DNA of 64,000 nucleotides from Ectobacillus ponti (GCF_024294785.1 NZ_JANCLT010000004.1:69843-133842), one strand, 5' to 3'. Numbered from the stretch's first letter, positions 33,453 to 42,365 are shown. The notes: generated by a model from the letters alone, not told the origin. Numbers and translations: made by a program.

Positions 33453-34085
33453 ATGTTCGTAAAAAACATTATGGTTCCAAAGCATCAGTGCGTCACAGTA
33501 GCATACGACGAAAGCCTGCAGGCGGCACTGGACCGTCTGGAGCGGTATGATATTGACTCTGTTCCTGTACTGCGGGACGGAAAATATGCCGGTGTCGTTA
33601 CCCGATATGGAATTTATGAAGACTTTTTCCGAGCGGACCAGCCGAAGGAAAGCTTCCTGGCCGGCACAAAAGCAGGGGAAGCCGCCCGGCGGAAGGATGT
33701 ATATTTTCATGGGCAGGAGGTGCTGGAGGAAGCGCTGCTCATCCTGAAAAGCTTCCCGATTGTCCCGATTGTGGATGAGGAGCAGCGGTTTGCCGGCATT
33801 GTAACCCGCACGGATGTGCTGGAGCAGTTCCGGAGCGCCTTCGGGGTCGGGCGCAGCGGCATCCGTATTGCCATTGCCTGCATGGAATCAGAAGGGCAAA
33901 TTGCCAAGCTGTCCGAACTGACTAAATCCTTCCATGAAAATATTATCTCGCTTGCCACCTTTGATGAAGAAGACAAGCTTGTACGGCGGATTGTACTGAA
34001 GGTTGAGAAGAATCAGAAGGTGGAGAAATTCATCAGCCGGCTCGAGCAGGCTGGATTTAAAATATTGAGCATTTCAGAGACATGA
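33453..34085 (+). CDS. CBS-domain pair plus ACT domain protein (AcuB-like)
   Basis: This 210-residue protein has two CBS domains (about 1-55 and 75-135; IMVPKHQCVTVAYDESLQAA, SFPIVPIVDEEQRFAGIVTR) and a C-terminal ACT domain (about 138-210; IRIAIACMESEGQIAKLSEL). The order CBS-CBS-ACT is that of AcuB, which in B. subtilis belongs to acetoin use, though its exact role is unclear. CBS pairs usually bind adenine nucleotides. The start at 33453 has GAGGTG six bases upstream. It has its own terminator and no acuA/acuC neighbours. Confidence 0.8.
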   Translation: MFVKNIMVPKHQCVTVAYDESLQAALDRLERYDIDSVPVLRDGKYAGVVTRYGIYEDFFRADQPKESFLAGTKAGEAARRKDVYFHGQEVLEEALLILKSFPIVPIVDEEQRFAGIVTRTDVLEQFRSAFGVGRSGIRIAIACMESEGQIAKLSELTKSFHENIISLATFDEEDKLVRRIVLKVEKNQKVEKFISRLEQAGFKILSISET

Positions 34086-34090
34086 ACCGA

Positions 34091-34121
34091 AGCCGGCCTG
34101 CTGAGCAGACCGGCTTTTTTT
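34091..34121 (+). terminator. Terminator of the CBS/ACT gene
   Basis: Stem AGCCGG-c-CTGCT pairs with GCAG-a-CCGGCT and is followed by TTTTTTT. Confidence 0.88.
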
Positions 34122-34422
34122 CGGGCAAGGGCTGGCTGTTCTCTGTCCTGGTTAATTTAGTATGTAAATTTCCAAATGTTTATGATTTTCTTTTTGGAAC
34201 ATTTCAGCTACAATAGAAATAATTTTATACTTTTTCCTTTTGGCCCTTCCCTGTATCCCCGTTCTTTGCCTGCCATGCTCCCCGAACTGCAAGGCTGCGA
34301 AAAAGCATGCTGTTTTTTTATTTTCCGAGACATTGTTTTTAAATTTTCTCTTGAGATATGATATGATTTATTGTATAGGTTATACAATAATAAATGTACA
34401 ACAAAAGTATAAGGAGTTTAAG
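34122..34422 (+). promoter_or_regulatory. Upstream region of ypbG-carH with a perfect inverted repeat
   Basis: No gene is seen here. TTGTTT and TATGAT, 18 bases apart (about 34333-34362), could be a promoter. Just downstream, 34368-34390, lies a perfect inverted repeat, TTATTGTATA and TATACAATAA with a three-base spacer, followed by TGTACA at 34395-34400. TATACA and TGTACA fit the TnTACA core reported for CarH/LitR operators, although their spacing (14) is not the 11-base direct-repeat spacing of Thermus CarH sites. Confidence 0.5.
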
Positions 34423-35208
34423 ATGAATATACTGTTTGTGGCTGCAGGTGTGCTGCTCATCACAGGCGCGTCCTTTCTTTGGTGGATGTACTTGGAGGCA
34501 CAGCGCAACAATGTGCTGGAGCATCGCTTTACATTTTCAGAGCTTCCGGGCAGCTTTGGACAGGTGCGGATTTTCTTCATTTCCGATCTTCACCGCCGGC
34601 TTGTCGCGAAGGAAATCGTGGAACAGGCAAAAGGGCGGGCGGACCTTGTTGTAATCGGCGGCGATTTGCGGGAGCAGGGGGTTCCGCTGGAGCGTGTGGC
34701 GGAGAACCTGAAGCGTTTGCGCGAGATTGGACCGCTCTACTTTGTGTGGGGAAATAATGACTATGAGGATGATTATCACGAGCTGGATGCGCTGCTCTTG
34801 GACCACAAGGTCACTATCTTGGCCAATACAAGAGCCCTGTTTGAATCCGGGGCGGGCGACAAGCTGCTGTTGATGGGTGTGGATGATATTGGCGTAGGAC
34901 GGGACCGGCTGGACCTCGCCTTGGAAGATTGTGAGGAGGAAGGCTTTCGCATTCTCGTCAGCCATAGTCCTGAGATTATGCACCAGCTTTCCGGCACAGA
35001 GCGTATTTCGCTTGTCTTGAGCGGCCATACGCACGGCGGGCAAATCCGGCTGCTTCCGTCCCGCCGCCACATGAAGGGCGGCGTCTACACGTACGGGAAT
35101 ACGAAGCTGCTGCTCAGCAACGGATATGGCACAACGCTTGTCCCTCTCCGGTTTCGGGCGCGTCCGCAGACACATGTCGTGATATTAGAAACAAAGCATA
35201 GTAGATAG
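34423..35208 (+). CDS. ypbG: Membrane-anchored metallophosphoesterase (YpbG)
   Basis: This 261-residue protein has an N-terminal membrane helix (about 3-21, FVAAGVLLITGASFLWWMY) and a calcineurin-like phosphoesterase domain with metal motifs FISDLHRR, VVIGGDL, WGNNDY, SHSP and SGHTHGGQIRL. B. subtilis ypbG is of the same size and lies just before ypbH. The substrate is unknown. The start at 34423 follows AAGGAG; the frame from 34240 has no ribosome site. The carH-like gene begins 22 bases after its stop and is probably co-transcribed. Confidence 0.88.
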   Translation: MNILFVAAGVLLITGASFLWWMYLEAQRNNVLEHRFTFSELPGSFGQVRIFFISDLHRRLVAKEIVEQAKGRADLVVIGGDLREQGVPLERVAENLKRLREIGPLYFVWGNNDYEDDYHELDALLLDHKVTILANTRALFESGAGDKLLLMGVDDIGVGRDRLDLALEDCEEEGFRILVSHSPEIMHQLSGTERISLVLSGHTHGGQIRLLPSRRHMKGGVYTYGNTKLLLSNGYGTTLVPLRFRARPQTHVVILETKHSR

Positions 35209-35230
35209 ATTGCCTAAGGTGGGAAAAGAC

Positions 35231-36127
35231 ATGCCAACGTCAAAAGGAAAGTATAACATTAAAGCTGTTTCCAACATGCTTGCGATTCAGCCCGGCACAT
35301 TGCGTGCCTGGGAGCGACGCTATCAAATTATTGCCCCGAAGCGAAATGAGGCAGGACACCGTTTATATACAGAGGAACACGTGAAGATTTTAAAATGGCT
35401 CATTGCGAAGGTGAATGAAGGCTTTACCATCGGCCAGGCGGTCAGCCTGCTTGAAAGCAGCCAACTGAACACGCAGCTGCTGTCGGAGAAAGAGGATAAC
35501 CGGACGGAATCGATTGTCGATGGCATGCTGCATGCCCTGCTGCGCTTTGACGAAGTAAAGGCGCATGAGTATCTAAATGAGGCATTCAGCATCTTCTCTG
35601 TGGAGAAAGTGACAATGGAGGTCATGGGCCGGGTTCTGACAAAAATCGGCGACCTGTGGGTGGAAGGCAAGATTACGAGTGCGCATGAGCATTATGCCAC
35701 CTCATTTTTGCGTTCCCGTATGGGGATGATTTACCATAACCTTCCGGTGAATGCCGTTTTGCCGAAAGCAATTGCAGTTTGTGGGCCGGGGGAAACGCAT
35801 GAGCTGGGCTTGCTTGTCTTTACCATCTACTTGCGCCGCAAGGGTTATCAGGTGATCTACCTCGGGACAAGCATCGATGAGAAGGATATTGACATTGTCA
35901 TTGAGGAGGTCAAGCCGAGATACGTGTTTATGTCCTGCACCCTGGAAAAGAACATTGTGCCGACCATTAAACTTGCAAATCGTTTGCGTGAGCAATATGA
36001 TTATCTTTCAGTGGGACTGGGGGGCTCCGCATTCCATTACTTGCCGGAGCCGGAGCAGCAGGCCATCCAGGAGTACCTGCTCGGAGCCACAAAGGACGAG
36101 TGGGATCAGTGGATTGCCGGCGCATAA
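35231..36127 (+). CDS. CarH/LitR-like B12-dependent MerR-type light-sensing regulator
   Basis: This 298-residue regulator has three parts: a MerR-type DNA-binding domain (about 5-75; NMLAIQPGTLRAWERRYQ), a helical B12 cap domain (about 90-170) and a Rossmann cobalamin-binding domain (about 175-298). The cap contains W-VEGKITSAH-EH, exactly the W-x9-EH signature of adenosylcobalamin photoreceptors. The B12 domain has GETHELGL, the ExHxxG ligand motif, and CTLEKNI, VGLGGSAF loops. In CarH, dark AdoCbl-bound tetramers repress and light breaks them. ATG 35231 follows AAGGTGGG; TTG 35210 is also in frame. No carotenoid genes are adjacent. Confidence 0.85.
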   Translation: MPTSKGKYNIKAVSNMLAIQPGTLRAWERRYQIIAPKRNEAGHRLYTEEHVKILKWLIAKVNEGFTIGQAVSLLESSQLNTQLLSEKEDNRTESIVDGMLHALLRFDEVKAHEYLNEAFSIFSVEKVTMEVMGRVLTKIGDLWVEGKITSAHEHYATSFLRSRMGMIYHNLPVNAVLPKAIAVCGPGETHELGLLVFTIYLRRKGYQVIYLGTSIDEKDIDIVIEEVKPRYVFMSCTLEKNIVPTIKLANRLREQYDYLSVGLGGSAFHYLPEPEQQAIQEYLLGATKDEWDQWIAGA

Positions 36128-36204
36128 TGGAATCGTAAGAACCATCCCTCTCCTCCTTCATATAATGAGAATCAAGGCAATGGCTGAGGCAAGGAGGTTA
36201 AGAG

Positions 36205-36798
36205 ATGAGACTTGAACGCTTGAACTATAATAAGATTAAAATTTTCCTCACATTCGATGATTTGCTGGAGAGAGGTCTGACCAAGGAAGATTTGTGGCAA
36301 AATGCGCCCAAGGTGCAGCAGCTGTTCCGCGATATGATGCTCGAAGCGAATAAAGAGCTCGGCTTTGAAGCGGACGGCCCGATTGCGGTGGAGGTGTTCT
36401 CGCTGCAGGCACAGGGAATGGTCGTGATTGTGACAAAGGAGCAGCTGGAAGAGGGTCTGGAAGAGGATTTCAGCGATGAGTTCATCGAAATGCAAGTAAC
36501 GCTTGATGAAAGCGAAGATATATTATATGAGTTTGCAACGCTTGAAGATATCATCTCGTTGGCGGGGCGTCTGTACCCGTTGGGAGTGGAGAGCGGCGCG
36601 CTCTACTCGTTTGAGGACCGTTTCTATCTGTTGCTGGAGGATGACAGTGCCCTGCTTGGCAAAGAAGACTTGATTGCCATTTTGGCGGAGTACGGCAACT
36701 CCTCCACCATTACTGTCTATCGCCTGATGGAATACGGCCGCAAGCTGATGGAAGAGCGGGCCGTAGCGCAGTTATATCATTATTTTGTTGCGAAATAA
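36205..36798 (+). CDS. ypbH: MecA-family adaptor protein (MecA2/YpbH)
   Basis: This 197-residue adaptor delivers substrates to the ClpCP protease. The N-terminal substrate-binding part begins MRLERLNYNKIKIFLTFDDL and the acidic middle EEGLEEDFSDEF leads to the C-terminal ClpC-binding domain SGALYSFEDRFYLLLEDD. Bacillus has two paralogues, MecA and YpbH; position next to ypbG and gudB identifies this one as YpbH. A good AAGGAGG site precedes it. Confidence 0.93.
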   Translation: MRLERLNYNKIKIFLTFDDLLERGLTKEDLWQNAPKVQQLFRDMMLEANKELGFEADGPIAVEVFSLQAQGMVVIVTKEQLEEGLEEDFSDEFIEMQVTLDESEDILYEFATLEDIISLAGRLYPLGVESGALYSFEDRFYLLLEDDSALLGKEDLIAILAEYGNSSTITVYRLMEYGRKLMEERAVAQLYHYFVAK

Positions 36799-37095
36799 TC
36801 GCCGTGTCCTGGGAGTTTCTGCTTTCAGGGCATTTTTCTGTTTTGCAAGAACTGCATGCTATGCCGAATGAAATATATGCAAAAAGGCAGGAAAAGCAAA
36901 ACGCGAAAAAAGATGATGGTTTTTCCTTTCCGTATCGGGGAAAAACAATTATAATGAAACTGCAAGCGTTTACATTCATTATATGCGTAAAATATATGCA
37001 TTCACATTTTTGCTTTGCATTCTGTGAGGCAGCGTGTATACTTAGCAATGAAGATTTTACTAAATGAGTGATTATTTACAGGGGGTTTACTGGAC
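36799..37095 (+). promoter_or_regulatory. AT-rich gudB upstream region with candidate promoter
   Basis: No gene is seen in this stretch. TTGCAT (37015-37020) and TATACT (37037-37042), 16 bases apart, form a likely vegetative promoter about 50 bases before the gudB start. Confidence 0.5.
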
Positions 37096-38373
37096 ATGGC
37101 GGCCGAAAAGGGAGATCGTGCACAGCAAAGGGAAGAACACCTAGACGTATTGAAATCAACGCAGACTGTGATTAAAGAGGCCTTGGAGAAGCTGGGCTAC
37201 CCACAGGAGGTATATGAGTTGCTGAAGGAGCCGGTGCGGATGATGACCGTGAAGATTCCGGTCCGCATGGATGACGGCTCTGTAAAAATATTTACGGGCT
37301 ACCGCGCCCAGCATAATGATGCTGTCGGCCCGACAAAGGGCGGCATTCGTTTCCATCCAAATGTAACGGAAACAGAGGTCAAGGCGCTTTCCATTTGGAT
37401 GAGCCTGAAATGCGGTATTGTGGATCTGCCGTACGGCGGCGGCAAGGGCGGCATTATTTGTGACCCGCGCGAAATGTCATTCCGGGAATTGGAGCGTTTG
37501 AGCCGCGGCTATGTGCGCGCCATCAGCCAAATCGTCGGCCCGACAAAGGATATTCCGGCGCCGGACGTGTTTACAAACTCGCAAATCATGGCTTGGATGA
37601 TGGACGAGTACAGCCGGATTGATGAATTCAATTCACCTGGCTTCATTACCGGAAAACCGCTTGTGCTTGGCGGTTCGCACGGCCGTGAGACAGCTACGGC
37701 AAAGGGCGTGACAATTTGTATCCGCGAAGCGGCCAAGAAAAGAGGCATTAACATCGAAGGAGCCCGTGTAGTAGTACAAGGCTTCGGAAATGCAGGCAGC
37801 TTCTTGGCAAAGTTCATGCATGATGCGGGTGCGAAGGTCATCGGTATTTCCGATGCGTACGGCGCGCTGCATGATCCGGACGGCCTGGATATCGACTACC
37901 TGCTGGATCGCCGCGACAGCTTTGGTACAGTGACCAAGCTGTTCCAGGAGACGATTACAAACAAGGAATTGCTGGAGCTGGAGTGTGACATCCTTGTGCC
38001 GGCGGCGATTGAAAACCAGATTACGGAGGAAAATGCCGCGAATATCAAAGCGAAAATCGTGGTTGAGGCAGCAAACGGTCCGACGACCCTTGAGGCAACC
38101 AAAATCCTGACTGAGCGCGGCATTCTGCTGGTGCCGGACGTGCTGGCAAGCGCCGGCGGGGTGACAGTATCCTACTTTGAATGGGTGCAGAACAACCAAG
38201 GCTACTATTGGACAGAGGAAGAGGTTGAAGAGCGTCTGGAGAAGGTTATGGTAAAATCCTTCAACATGATCTACGACACGGCCCAGGTCCGTAAAGTAAA
38301 CATGCGTTTGGCGGCCTATATGGTGGGCGTCCGCAAAATGGCGGAAGCAAGCCGTTTCCGGGGCTGGGTATAA
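37096..38373 (+). CDS. gudB: NAD-type glutamate dehydrogenase
   Basis: This 425-residue enzyme oxidatively deaminates glutamate to 2-oxoglutarate. It has the substrate lysines in GPTKGGIRFHP and PYGGGKGGI, the DxPAPDVFTN loop, and the NAD-binding VVVQGFGNAGSFLA. It lies between ypbH and ypdA, the position of gudB in B. subtilis. The three-residue duplication that inactivates GudB in laboratory B. subtilis 168 is not present: the text KDIPAPDVFTNSQ reads through without a repeat, so the enzyme should be active. A strong terminator follows. Confidence 0.93.
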   Translation: MAAEKGDRAQQREEHLDVLKSTQTVIKEALEKLGYPQEVYELLKEPVRMMTVKIPVRMDDGSVKIFTGYRAQHNDAVGPTKGGIRFHPNVTETEVKALSIWMSLKCGIVDLPYGGGKGGIICDPREMSFRELERLSRGYVRAISQIVGPTKDIPAPDVFTNSQIMAWMMDEYSRIDEFNSPGFITGKPLVLGGSHGRETATAKGVTICIREAAKKRGINIEGARVVVQGFGNAGSFLAKFMHDAGAKVIGISDAYGALHDPDGLDIDYLLDRRDSFGTVTKLFQETITNKELLELECDILVPAAIENQITEENAANIKAKIVVEAANGPTTLEATKILTERGILLVPDVLASAGGVTVSYFEWVQNNQGYYWTEEEVEERLEKVMVKSFNMIYDTAQVRKVNMRLAAYMVGVRKMAEASRFRGWV

Positions 38374-38446
38374 GGAAAAGCGTAGCCGGCTCGCTCATCA
38401 GCTCTGGCAGATGGCGAACGGAACAAAATATAATTGCCTTACAGCA

Positions 38447-38488
38447 AAAGCCCGGCTTGGATCCCTATGTCCAAGCCGGGCTTTTTTT
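38447..38488 (+). terminator. Terminator of gudB
   Basis: Stem AAAGCCCGGCTTGG/CCAAGCCGGGCTTT has a ten-base loop and is followed by TTTT. Confidence 0.92.
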
Positions 38489-38587
38489 AAGCTGGGCGGC
38501 TCACGCGGCAGGCTGAGTGGGGACACTTCTAACAGGACAGCCCATGTGAATATGTATAAGGTGAGGCAGGGAAAGGGGGAATACCAC

Positions 38588-39115
38588 ATGCGTTTTCCAA
38601 TTGAACAGTCCTATATCAGCTATGGAAACTCACGGCCCGGCAGGCGGGTGGTGAAGCGCCGCTTCGTTGTGGCCCACGATACCGGGAATCCGGGAAGCAG
38701 GGCGATGGGAAACCGGGACTACTTTGAACAAAACCAGCCAAAGTCATCGGCCCACACATTTGTCGATGACCGGCAGATTGTTGAAATTATTCCGCTTGAT
38801 GAAGTAGCCTACCATGTCAGATACAGTGTGCCGGCCGATAATGAGCGCTACGGCTATGATGCCAATAATGCCGCGATCGGAGTGGAGCTGTGCTACGGAG
38901 GGGATGTCAGCTTCTGGGATGCCTACACACGCTTCACTTGGTATTTGGCCTATTTGTGCCAGCTATACGGGCTGAACCCCAAAACGGACATTGTTTCGCA
39001 CAAGGAGCTTGACCCGAAACGAAAGATTGATCCGGTTGAGGTGCTGAGCCGGCAAGGCATCAGCTTCCGGCAATTTCTGAATGACGTGTACCGCATGTAT
39101 GTGTCCTTCAGGTGA
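38588..39115 (+). CDS. N-acetylmuramoyl-L-alanine amidase (Amidase_2 type)
   Basis: This 175-residue protein consists of an amidase-2 domain that cleaves the MurNAc-L-Ala bond. It starts MRFPIEQSYISYGNSRPGRR and shows FVVAHDTGN with the first zinc His, SSAHTFVD, VAYHV, and ELCYGGD, then SHKELDPKRKIDP. There is no signal peptide and no wall-binding repeat, so export would need lysis or another route; similar short amidases occur in phage-derived and spore-related settings. The start at 38588 follows GGGGGAATACC. It is monocistronic. Confidence 0.85.
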   Translation: MRFPIEQSYISYGNSRPGRRVVKRRFVVAHDTGNPGSRAMGNRDYFEQNQPKSSAHTFVDDRQIVEIIPLDEVAYHVRYSVPADNERYGYDANNAAIGVELCYGGDVSFWDAYTRFTWYLAYLCQLYGLNPKTDIVSHKELDPKRKIDPVEVLSRQGISFRQFLNDVYRMYVSFR

Positions 39116-39214
39116 CAAACAGGAAAAAAAGGAATACAATACTATACAGACAAATGCCTGCTGTACCATGATCCGGCTGCAGTGGGCTTTCCTTTTAAAG
39201 CAGAGGTGACAAGG

Positions 39215-40192
39215 ATGCAACAGGAAGAAGTACTCATCATCGGCGGCGGCCCGTGCGGCCTGGCGGCAGCCATCGCCATGCAGGATATCGGCATGTCAGC
39301 GCTGGTGATTGAGAAGGGGAATATTGTGAACGCGATTTACCATTATCCAACGCATCAAACCTTCTTTTCCTCCAGTGAGAAGCTGGAGATCGGGGAGGTG
39401 CCGTTCATTACGGAAAACCGTAAGCCGGTGCGCAATCAGGCGTTGGCATATTACCGGGAAGTGGTGAGGCGCAAGGGGCTTCGCATCCATCCGTTTGAAA
39501 AGGTCCTGCAGGTTGAGAAGCAGGAAGGCAGCTTCCTTGTGCGCACGGAGAAGCAGGGCGGCGAGCAGGGCGTATATGAGGCGCGCTATGTCATCATTGC
39601 GACCGGCTATTATGATCATCCGAATGATATGCATGTGCCCGGCGAAGAGCTGGACAAGGTGTCACACTACTTTAAGGAGGCTCATCCGTACTTTGACCGG
39701 GATGTTGCGGTCATTGGCGGCAAGAACTCCAGTGTGGACGCTGCGTTGGAGCTTGTGAAGGGGGGAGCCCGTGTTACAGTGCTGTACCGGGGCGGAACGT
39801 TCTCCTCCAGCATTAAGCCTTGGATTTTACCGGAGTTTGAGGCCCTCGTTCGGCAGGGCACCATTCAAATGGTGTTTCATGCACATGTGAAGGAGATTAC
39901 AAACGAGACGCTGACCTACGAAGCAGAAGGGCAGACGCACACCATTGCCAATGACTTCGTATTTGCGATGACCGGCTATCATCCTGACCACAGCTTCCTT
40001 ACCCGCATGGGTGTTGGAATTGACGAAGCGACCGGCCGCCCGTTATACAAGGAAGAGACGATGGAGACAAATGTAGAGGGTGTATTTATTGCCGGCGTCA
40101 TCGCGGCAGGAAACAATGCCAATGAAATTTTCATTGAGAACGGCCGCTTCCATGGCGATGCCATTGCCAAAGCCATTGCGGCAAGACGATAA
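39215..40192 (+). CDS. ypdA: Bacillithiol disulfide reductase YpdA
   Basis: This 325-residue FAD/NADPH enzyme reduces oxidised bacillithiol. It has the FAD motif LIIGGGPCGLAAA, in which the cysteine is the conserved reactive residue of YpdA, the NADPH motif VAVIGGKNSSVDAAL, and the C-terminal GVFIAGVIAAGNNANEIFIENGRFHG. Length fits B. subtilis YpdA (324). The start at 39215 follows GAGGTGACAAGG. It faces ansA with a shared terminator. Confidence 0.95.
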   Translation: MQQEEVLIIGGGPCGLAAAIAMQDIGMSALVIEKGNIVNAIYHYPTHQTFFSSSEKLEIGEVPFITENRKPVRNQALAYYREVVRRKGLRIHPFEKVLQVEKQEGSFLVRTEKQGGEQGVYEARYVIIATGYYDHPNDMHVPGEELDKVSHYFKEAHPYFDRDVAVIGGKNSSVDAALELVKGGARVTVLYRGGTFSSSIKPWILPEFEALVRQGTIQMVFHAHVKEITNETLTYEAEGQTHTIANDFVFAMTGYHPDHSFLTRMGVGIDEATGRPLYKEETMETNVEGVFIAGVIAAGNNANEIFIENGRFHGDAIAKAIAARR

Positions 40193-40221
40193 AAAGGAGA
40201 GGGCCTGTGCCTTCTCCTTTT
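40192..40221. terminator. Bidirectional terminator between ypdA and ansA
   Basis: AAAAGGAGA-g-GGC pairs with GCC-t-TCTCCTTTT, with A/T runs on both sides. It serves both convergent genes. Confidence 0.85.
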
Positions 40222-40229
40222 CAGTGTGT

Positions 40230-41198
40230 TCAGCTGAACATACGTGCCACCTCGGATACATCCGCAGCGGCCTCCAGCGCCACCAGGAGCTTCAAGCGTG
40301 CCTTTTGTCCGCTGAGGCCGTTCGTGAAAATGACGCCGAGTTCCTTCAGTTGCTTGCCTCCGCCTTCATAGGAATACACATCCTGGGCAATGCCGTTGAA
40401 GCAGCGGGATACAATCACAATGGGAACACCCCGTTGCAGCAGCCGCTGCAGGGCCGGCACAGTTGCCGGCGGGAGGTTTCCTTGACCGAGCGCTTCAATG
40501 ACAAGTCCGTCAAGCGGCAGCTGCTCTGCAGCGCCAAGCAGCATGTCATCCATGCCTGCGTGTGCCTTCAGCAGCAGCACACGCTTGGCGGCTTGGGAGA
40601 TGCGGTACCGCTCCCGGCGAAGCAGCGCCTGATGGAACACCACACTGCGCTTTGTCACGATGCCGATGGGGCCATACTGCGGGCTCTGGAAGGTGGCTAC
40701 GTTGCTTGTGTGTGTTTTCGTCACATTCGTGGCGCAATGAATTTCATCATTCAACACAACAAGGACGCCTTTGTTTTTGGCTTCCTCGCTGCTGGCCACC
40801 TTGACGGCTGACAGAAAATTATATAAACCGTCCGAGCCAAGCTCATTGCTGGAGCGCATGGCGCCTGTCAGCACAACCGGAATGTCTGTTTGCAGAGTCA
40901 GCTCGAGAAAGTAGGCCGTCTCCTCCAGTGTGTCTGTGCCGTGTGTAATCACGACTCCGTCCAAATGCTGCTGTCTTGCCCGTTCGTCAATCAGCAGCTG
41001 CAGCGTTTGCATTTCCCGCGGCGTGATGTGCGGCGACGGCAGGTGAAACACATCCTCAACAAGCAGCTTGACATGGCCGAGCAAATCCGGGCTGTAGTGC
41101 ATGAGCGGATTTTGCTGCTGCTGCTTGACTACGCCGGTCTCCCGGTCTTCCTCCATGGCAATGGTGCCGCCTGTATGTAGTACCAATATCGTTTTCAA
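40230..41198 (-). CDS. ansA: L-asparaginase, type I
   Basis: This 322-residue cytoplasmic enzyme hydrolyses asparagine to aspartate and ammonia. It carries the two asparaginase signatures: VLHTGGTIAM with the catalytic Thr, and VVITHGTDTLEETAYFL with Thr, Asp and the downstream Lys region (AMRSSNELGSDG). TTG at 41198 is the likely start, with GGAAAGGTG upstream; GTG 41207 is an alternative adding three residues. No ansB or ansR is adjacent. The frame to 41432 overlaps ypfB and is not used. Confidence 0.93.
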   Translation of the reverse strand: MKTILVLHTGGTIAMEEDRETGVVKQQQQNPLMHYSPDLLGHVKLLVEDVFHLPSPHITPREMQTLQLLIDERARQQHLDGVVITHGTDTLEETAYFLELTLQTDIPVVLTGAMRSSNELGSDGLYNFLSAVKVASSEEAKNKGVLVVLNDEIHCATNVTKTHTSNVATFQSPQYGPIGIVTKRSVVFHQALLRRERYRISQAAKRVLLLKAHAGMDDMLLGAAEQLPLDGLVIEALGQGNLPPATVPALQRLLQRGVPIVIVSRCFNGIAQDVYSYEGGGKQLKELGVIFTNGLSGQKARLKLLVALEAAADVSEVARMFS

Positions 41199-41333
41199 TG
41201 CTGTCACACCTTTCCTGACGAATACACCTCCACGATACCACGAGACGGCGTGCCGGACAACCTGCAGCGTATAAAACGGGGCGGGGTGCCTTACAATGGT
41301 AAGGACAGAAGCGAAGGAAGGGAGAGGTGCGCA

Positions 41334-41507
41334 TTGAAAGCAGGAGAGCGGATTTTGCTGAAAATCCTGATGATCCAGCTCCTGTGCCTGTTGGCGGCGC
41401 AGGCTTTGCTGACGCAGGAGCGTGTTGCGCAATATATGTCAAAGGTCGTGTACTATGAAGGGGTAACGAAGGAATCGGTGACGCGTGTGCTTGAGACGGG
41501 CCGATAG
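41334..41507 (+). CDS. ypfB: YpfB, small single-pass membrane protein (DUF5359)
   Basis: This 57-residue protein has one membrane helix (about 9-24, LKILMIQLLCLLAAQALL) and a conserved short tail SKVVYYEGV. The starting TTG at 41334 follows GGGAGAGG. In B. subtilis ypfB precedes cmk as here. The upstream neighbours sleB, ypeB and ypfA of B. subtilis are absent; ansA lies there instead, on the other strand. Function unknown. Confidence 0.75.
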   Translation: MKAGERILLKILMIQLLCLLAAQALLTQERVAQYMSKVVYYEGVTKESVTRVLETGR

Positions 41508-41655
41508 TTTTCATTTTCTTCAGGGGTGGGGTATGCTACAATGGAAAGAGTTTCATATTTCAACGGGAAGTACGGCGGGCAGCGCTCCTGCCCTTTACAT
41601 TCCATACCAAGCCACTCAGACGAGTGACTGAATGAAGAATGAGGTGTTCAGTAAG

Positions 41656-42336
41656 ATGGAGAAACGAATTTCGATTGCGATTGACGGGCCGGCAGCAGCG
41701 GGAAAAAGCACGGTTGCCAAGATTGTTGCCAAGAAGCTTTCTTATGTATATATTGATACCGGGGCGATGTATCGCACTTTGACATATGCTTGTCTGCAGC
41801 GTGATGTGGACGTTGAGGATGAGGCGCAAGTGATGCGTGTTCTTGAGCCAATGTCCATCGAGTTTCAATATGACAGCGATAACCAGCAGCGGGTGTTCCT
41901 GAACGGACAGGACGTAACAGAGGAAATCCGGACGCCGGAGGTCACCAATCTTGTTTCCATTCCGGCGAGGCACCGTTTGGTCCGCGAAGAAATGGTGCTG
42001 CGCCAGCGCCGCCTCGGGGCATCCGGCGGAGTTGTCATGGATGGCCGCGACATCGGGACGCATGTGCTGCCGGATGCAGAGGTGAAGATCTTTATGCTGG
42101 CATCCGTGGAGGAGCGCGCCCAGCGCCGCCACCTCGAGAACACGGCAAAGGGCTTCCCTTCCGACCTCGGGCAGCTGCAGCGTGAAATTGCCCAACGCGA
42201 CAAACTGGACTCCGAACGGGAAGTCGCACCGCTGAAAAAGGCGGAGGATGCCATTGAGCTGGATACGACCTCCTTATCGATTGAGCAGGTTGTGGAAAAG
42301 ATTATGGATATTGTTGCAACAAAATTAACACAATAA
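41656..42336 (+). CDS. cmk: Cytidylate kinase
   Basis: This 226-residue enzyme phosphorylates CMP and dCMP. It has the P-loop [29 protein letters not shown], the CMP-binding [17 protein letters not shown] and the lid [13 protein letters not shown] 41656, nine bases after GAGGTG, gives a start matching the family; an upstream ATG at 41632 adds eight residues. It lies between ypfB and the S1 protein gene as in other Bacillaceae. Confidence 0.95.
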   Translation: MEKRISIAIDGPAAAGKSTVAKIVAKKLSYVYIDTGAMYRTLTYACLQRDVDVEDEAQVMRVLEPMSIEFQYDSDNQQRVFLNGQDVTEEIRTPEVTNLVSIPARHRLVREEMVLRQRRLGASGGVVMDGRDIGTHVLPDAEVKIFMLASVEERAQRRHLENTAKGFPSDLGQLQREIAQRDKLDSEREVAPLKKAEDAIELDTTSLSIEQVVEKIMDIVATKLTQ

Positions 42337-42365
42337 GGAAGGAGCGTACGGCTCTTTCTTTTTTA
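42335..42365 (+). terminator. Terminator of cmk
   Basis: AAGGAaGGAGC pairs with GCTCTTTCTT and is followed by TTTT. The rest of 42366-42630 is AT-rich and holds the promoter of the S1 gene; TTGACA at 42490 is a possible -35. No gene is seen. Confidence 0.7.

Noticed and set aside
34176-34361. 61-codon open frame before ypbG
   Set aside because: It is Phe-rich, lacks a ribosome site and covers the promoter region of ypbG.
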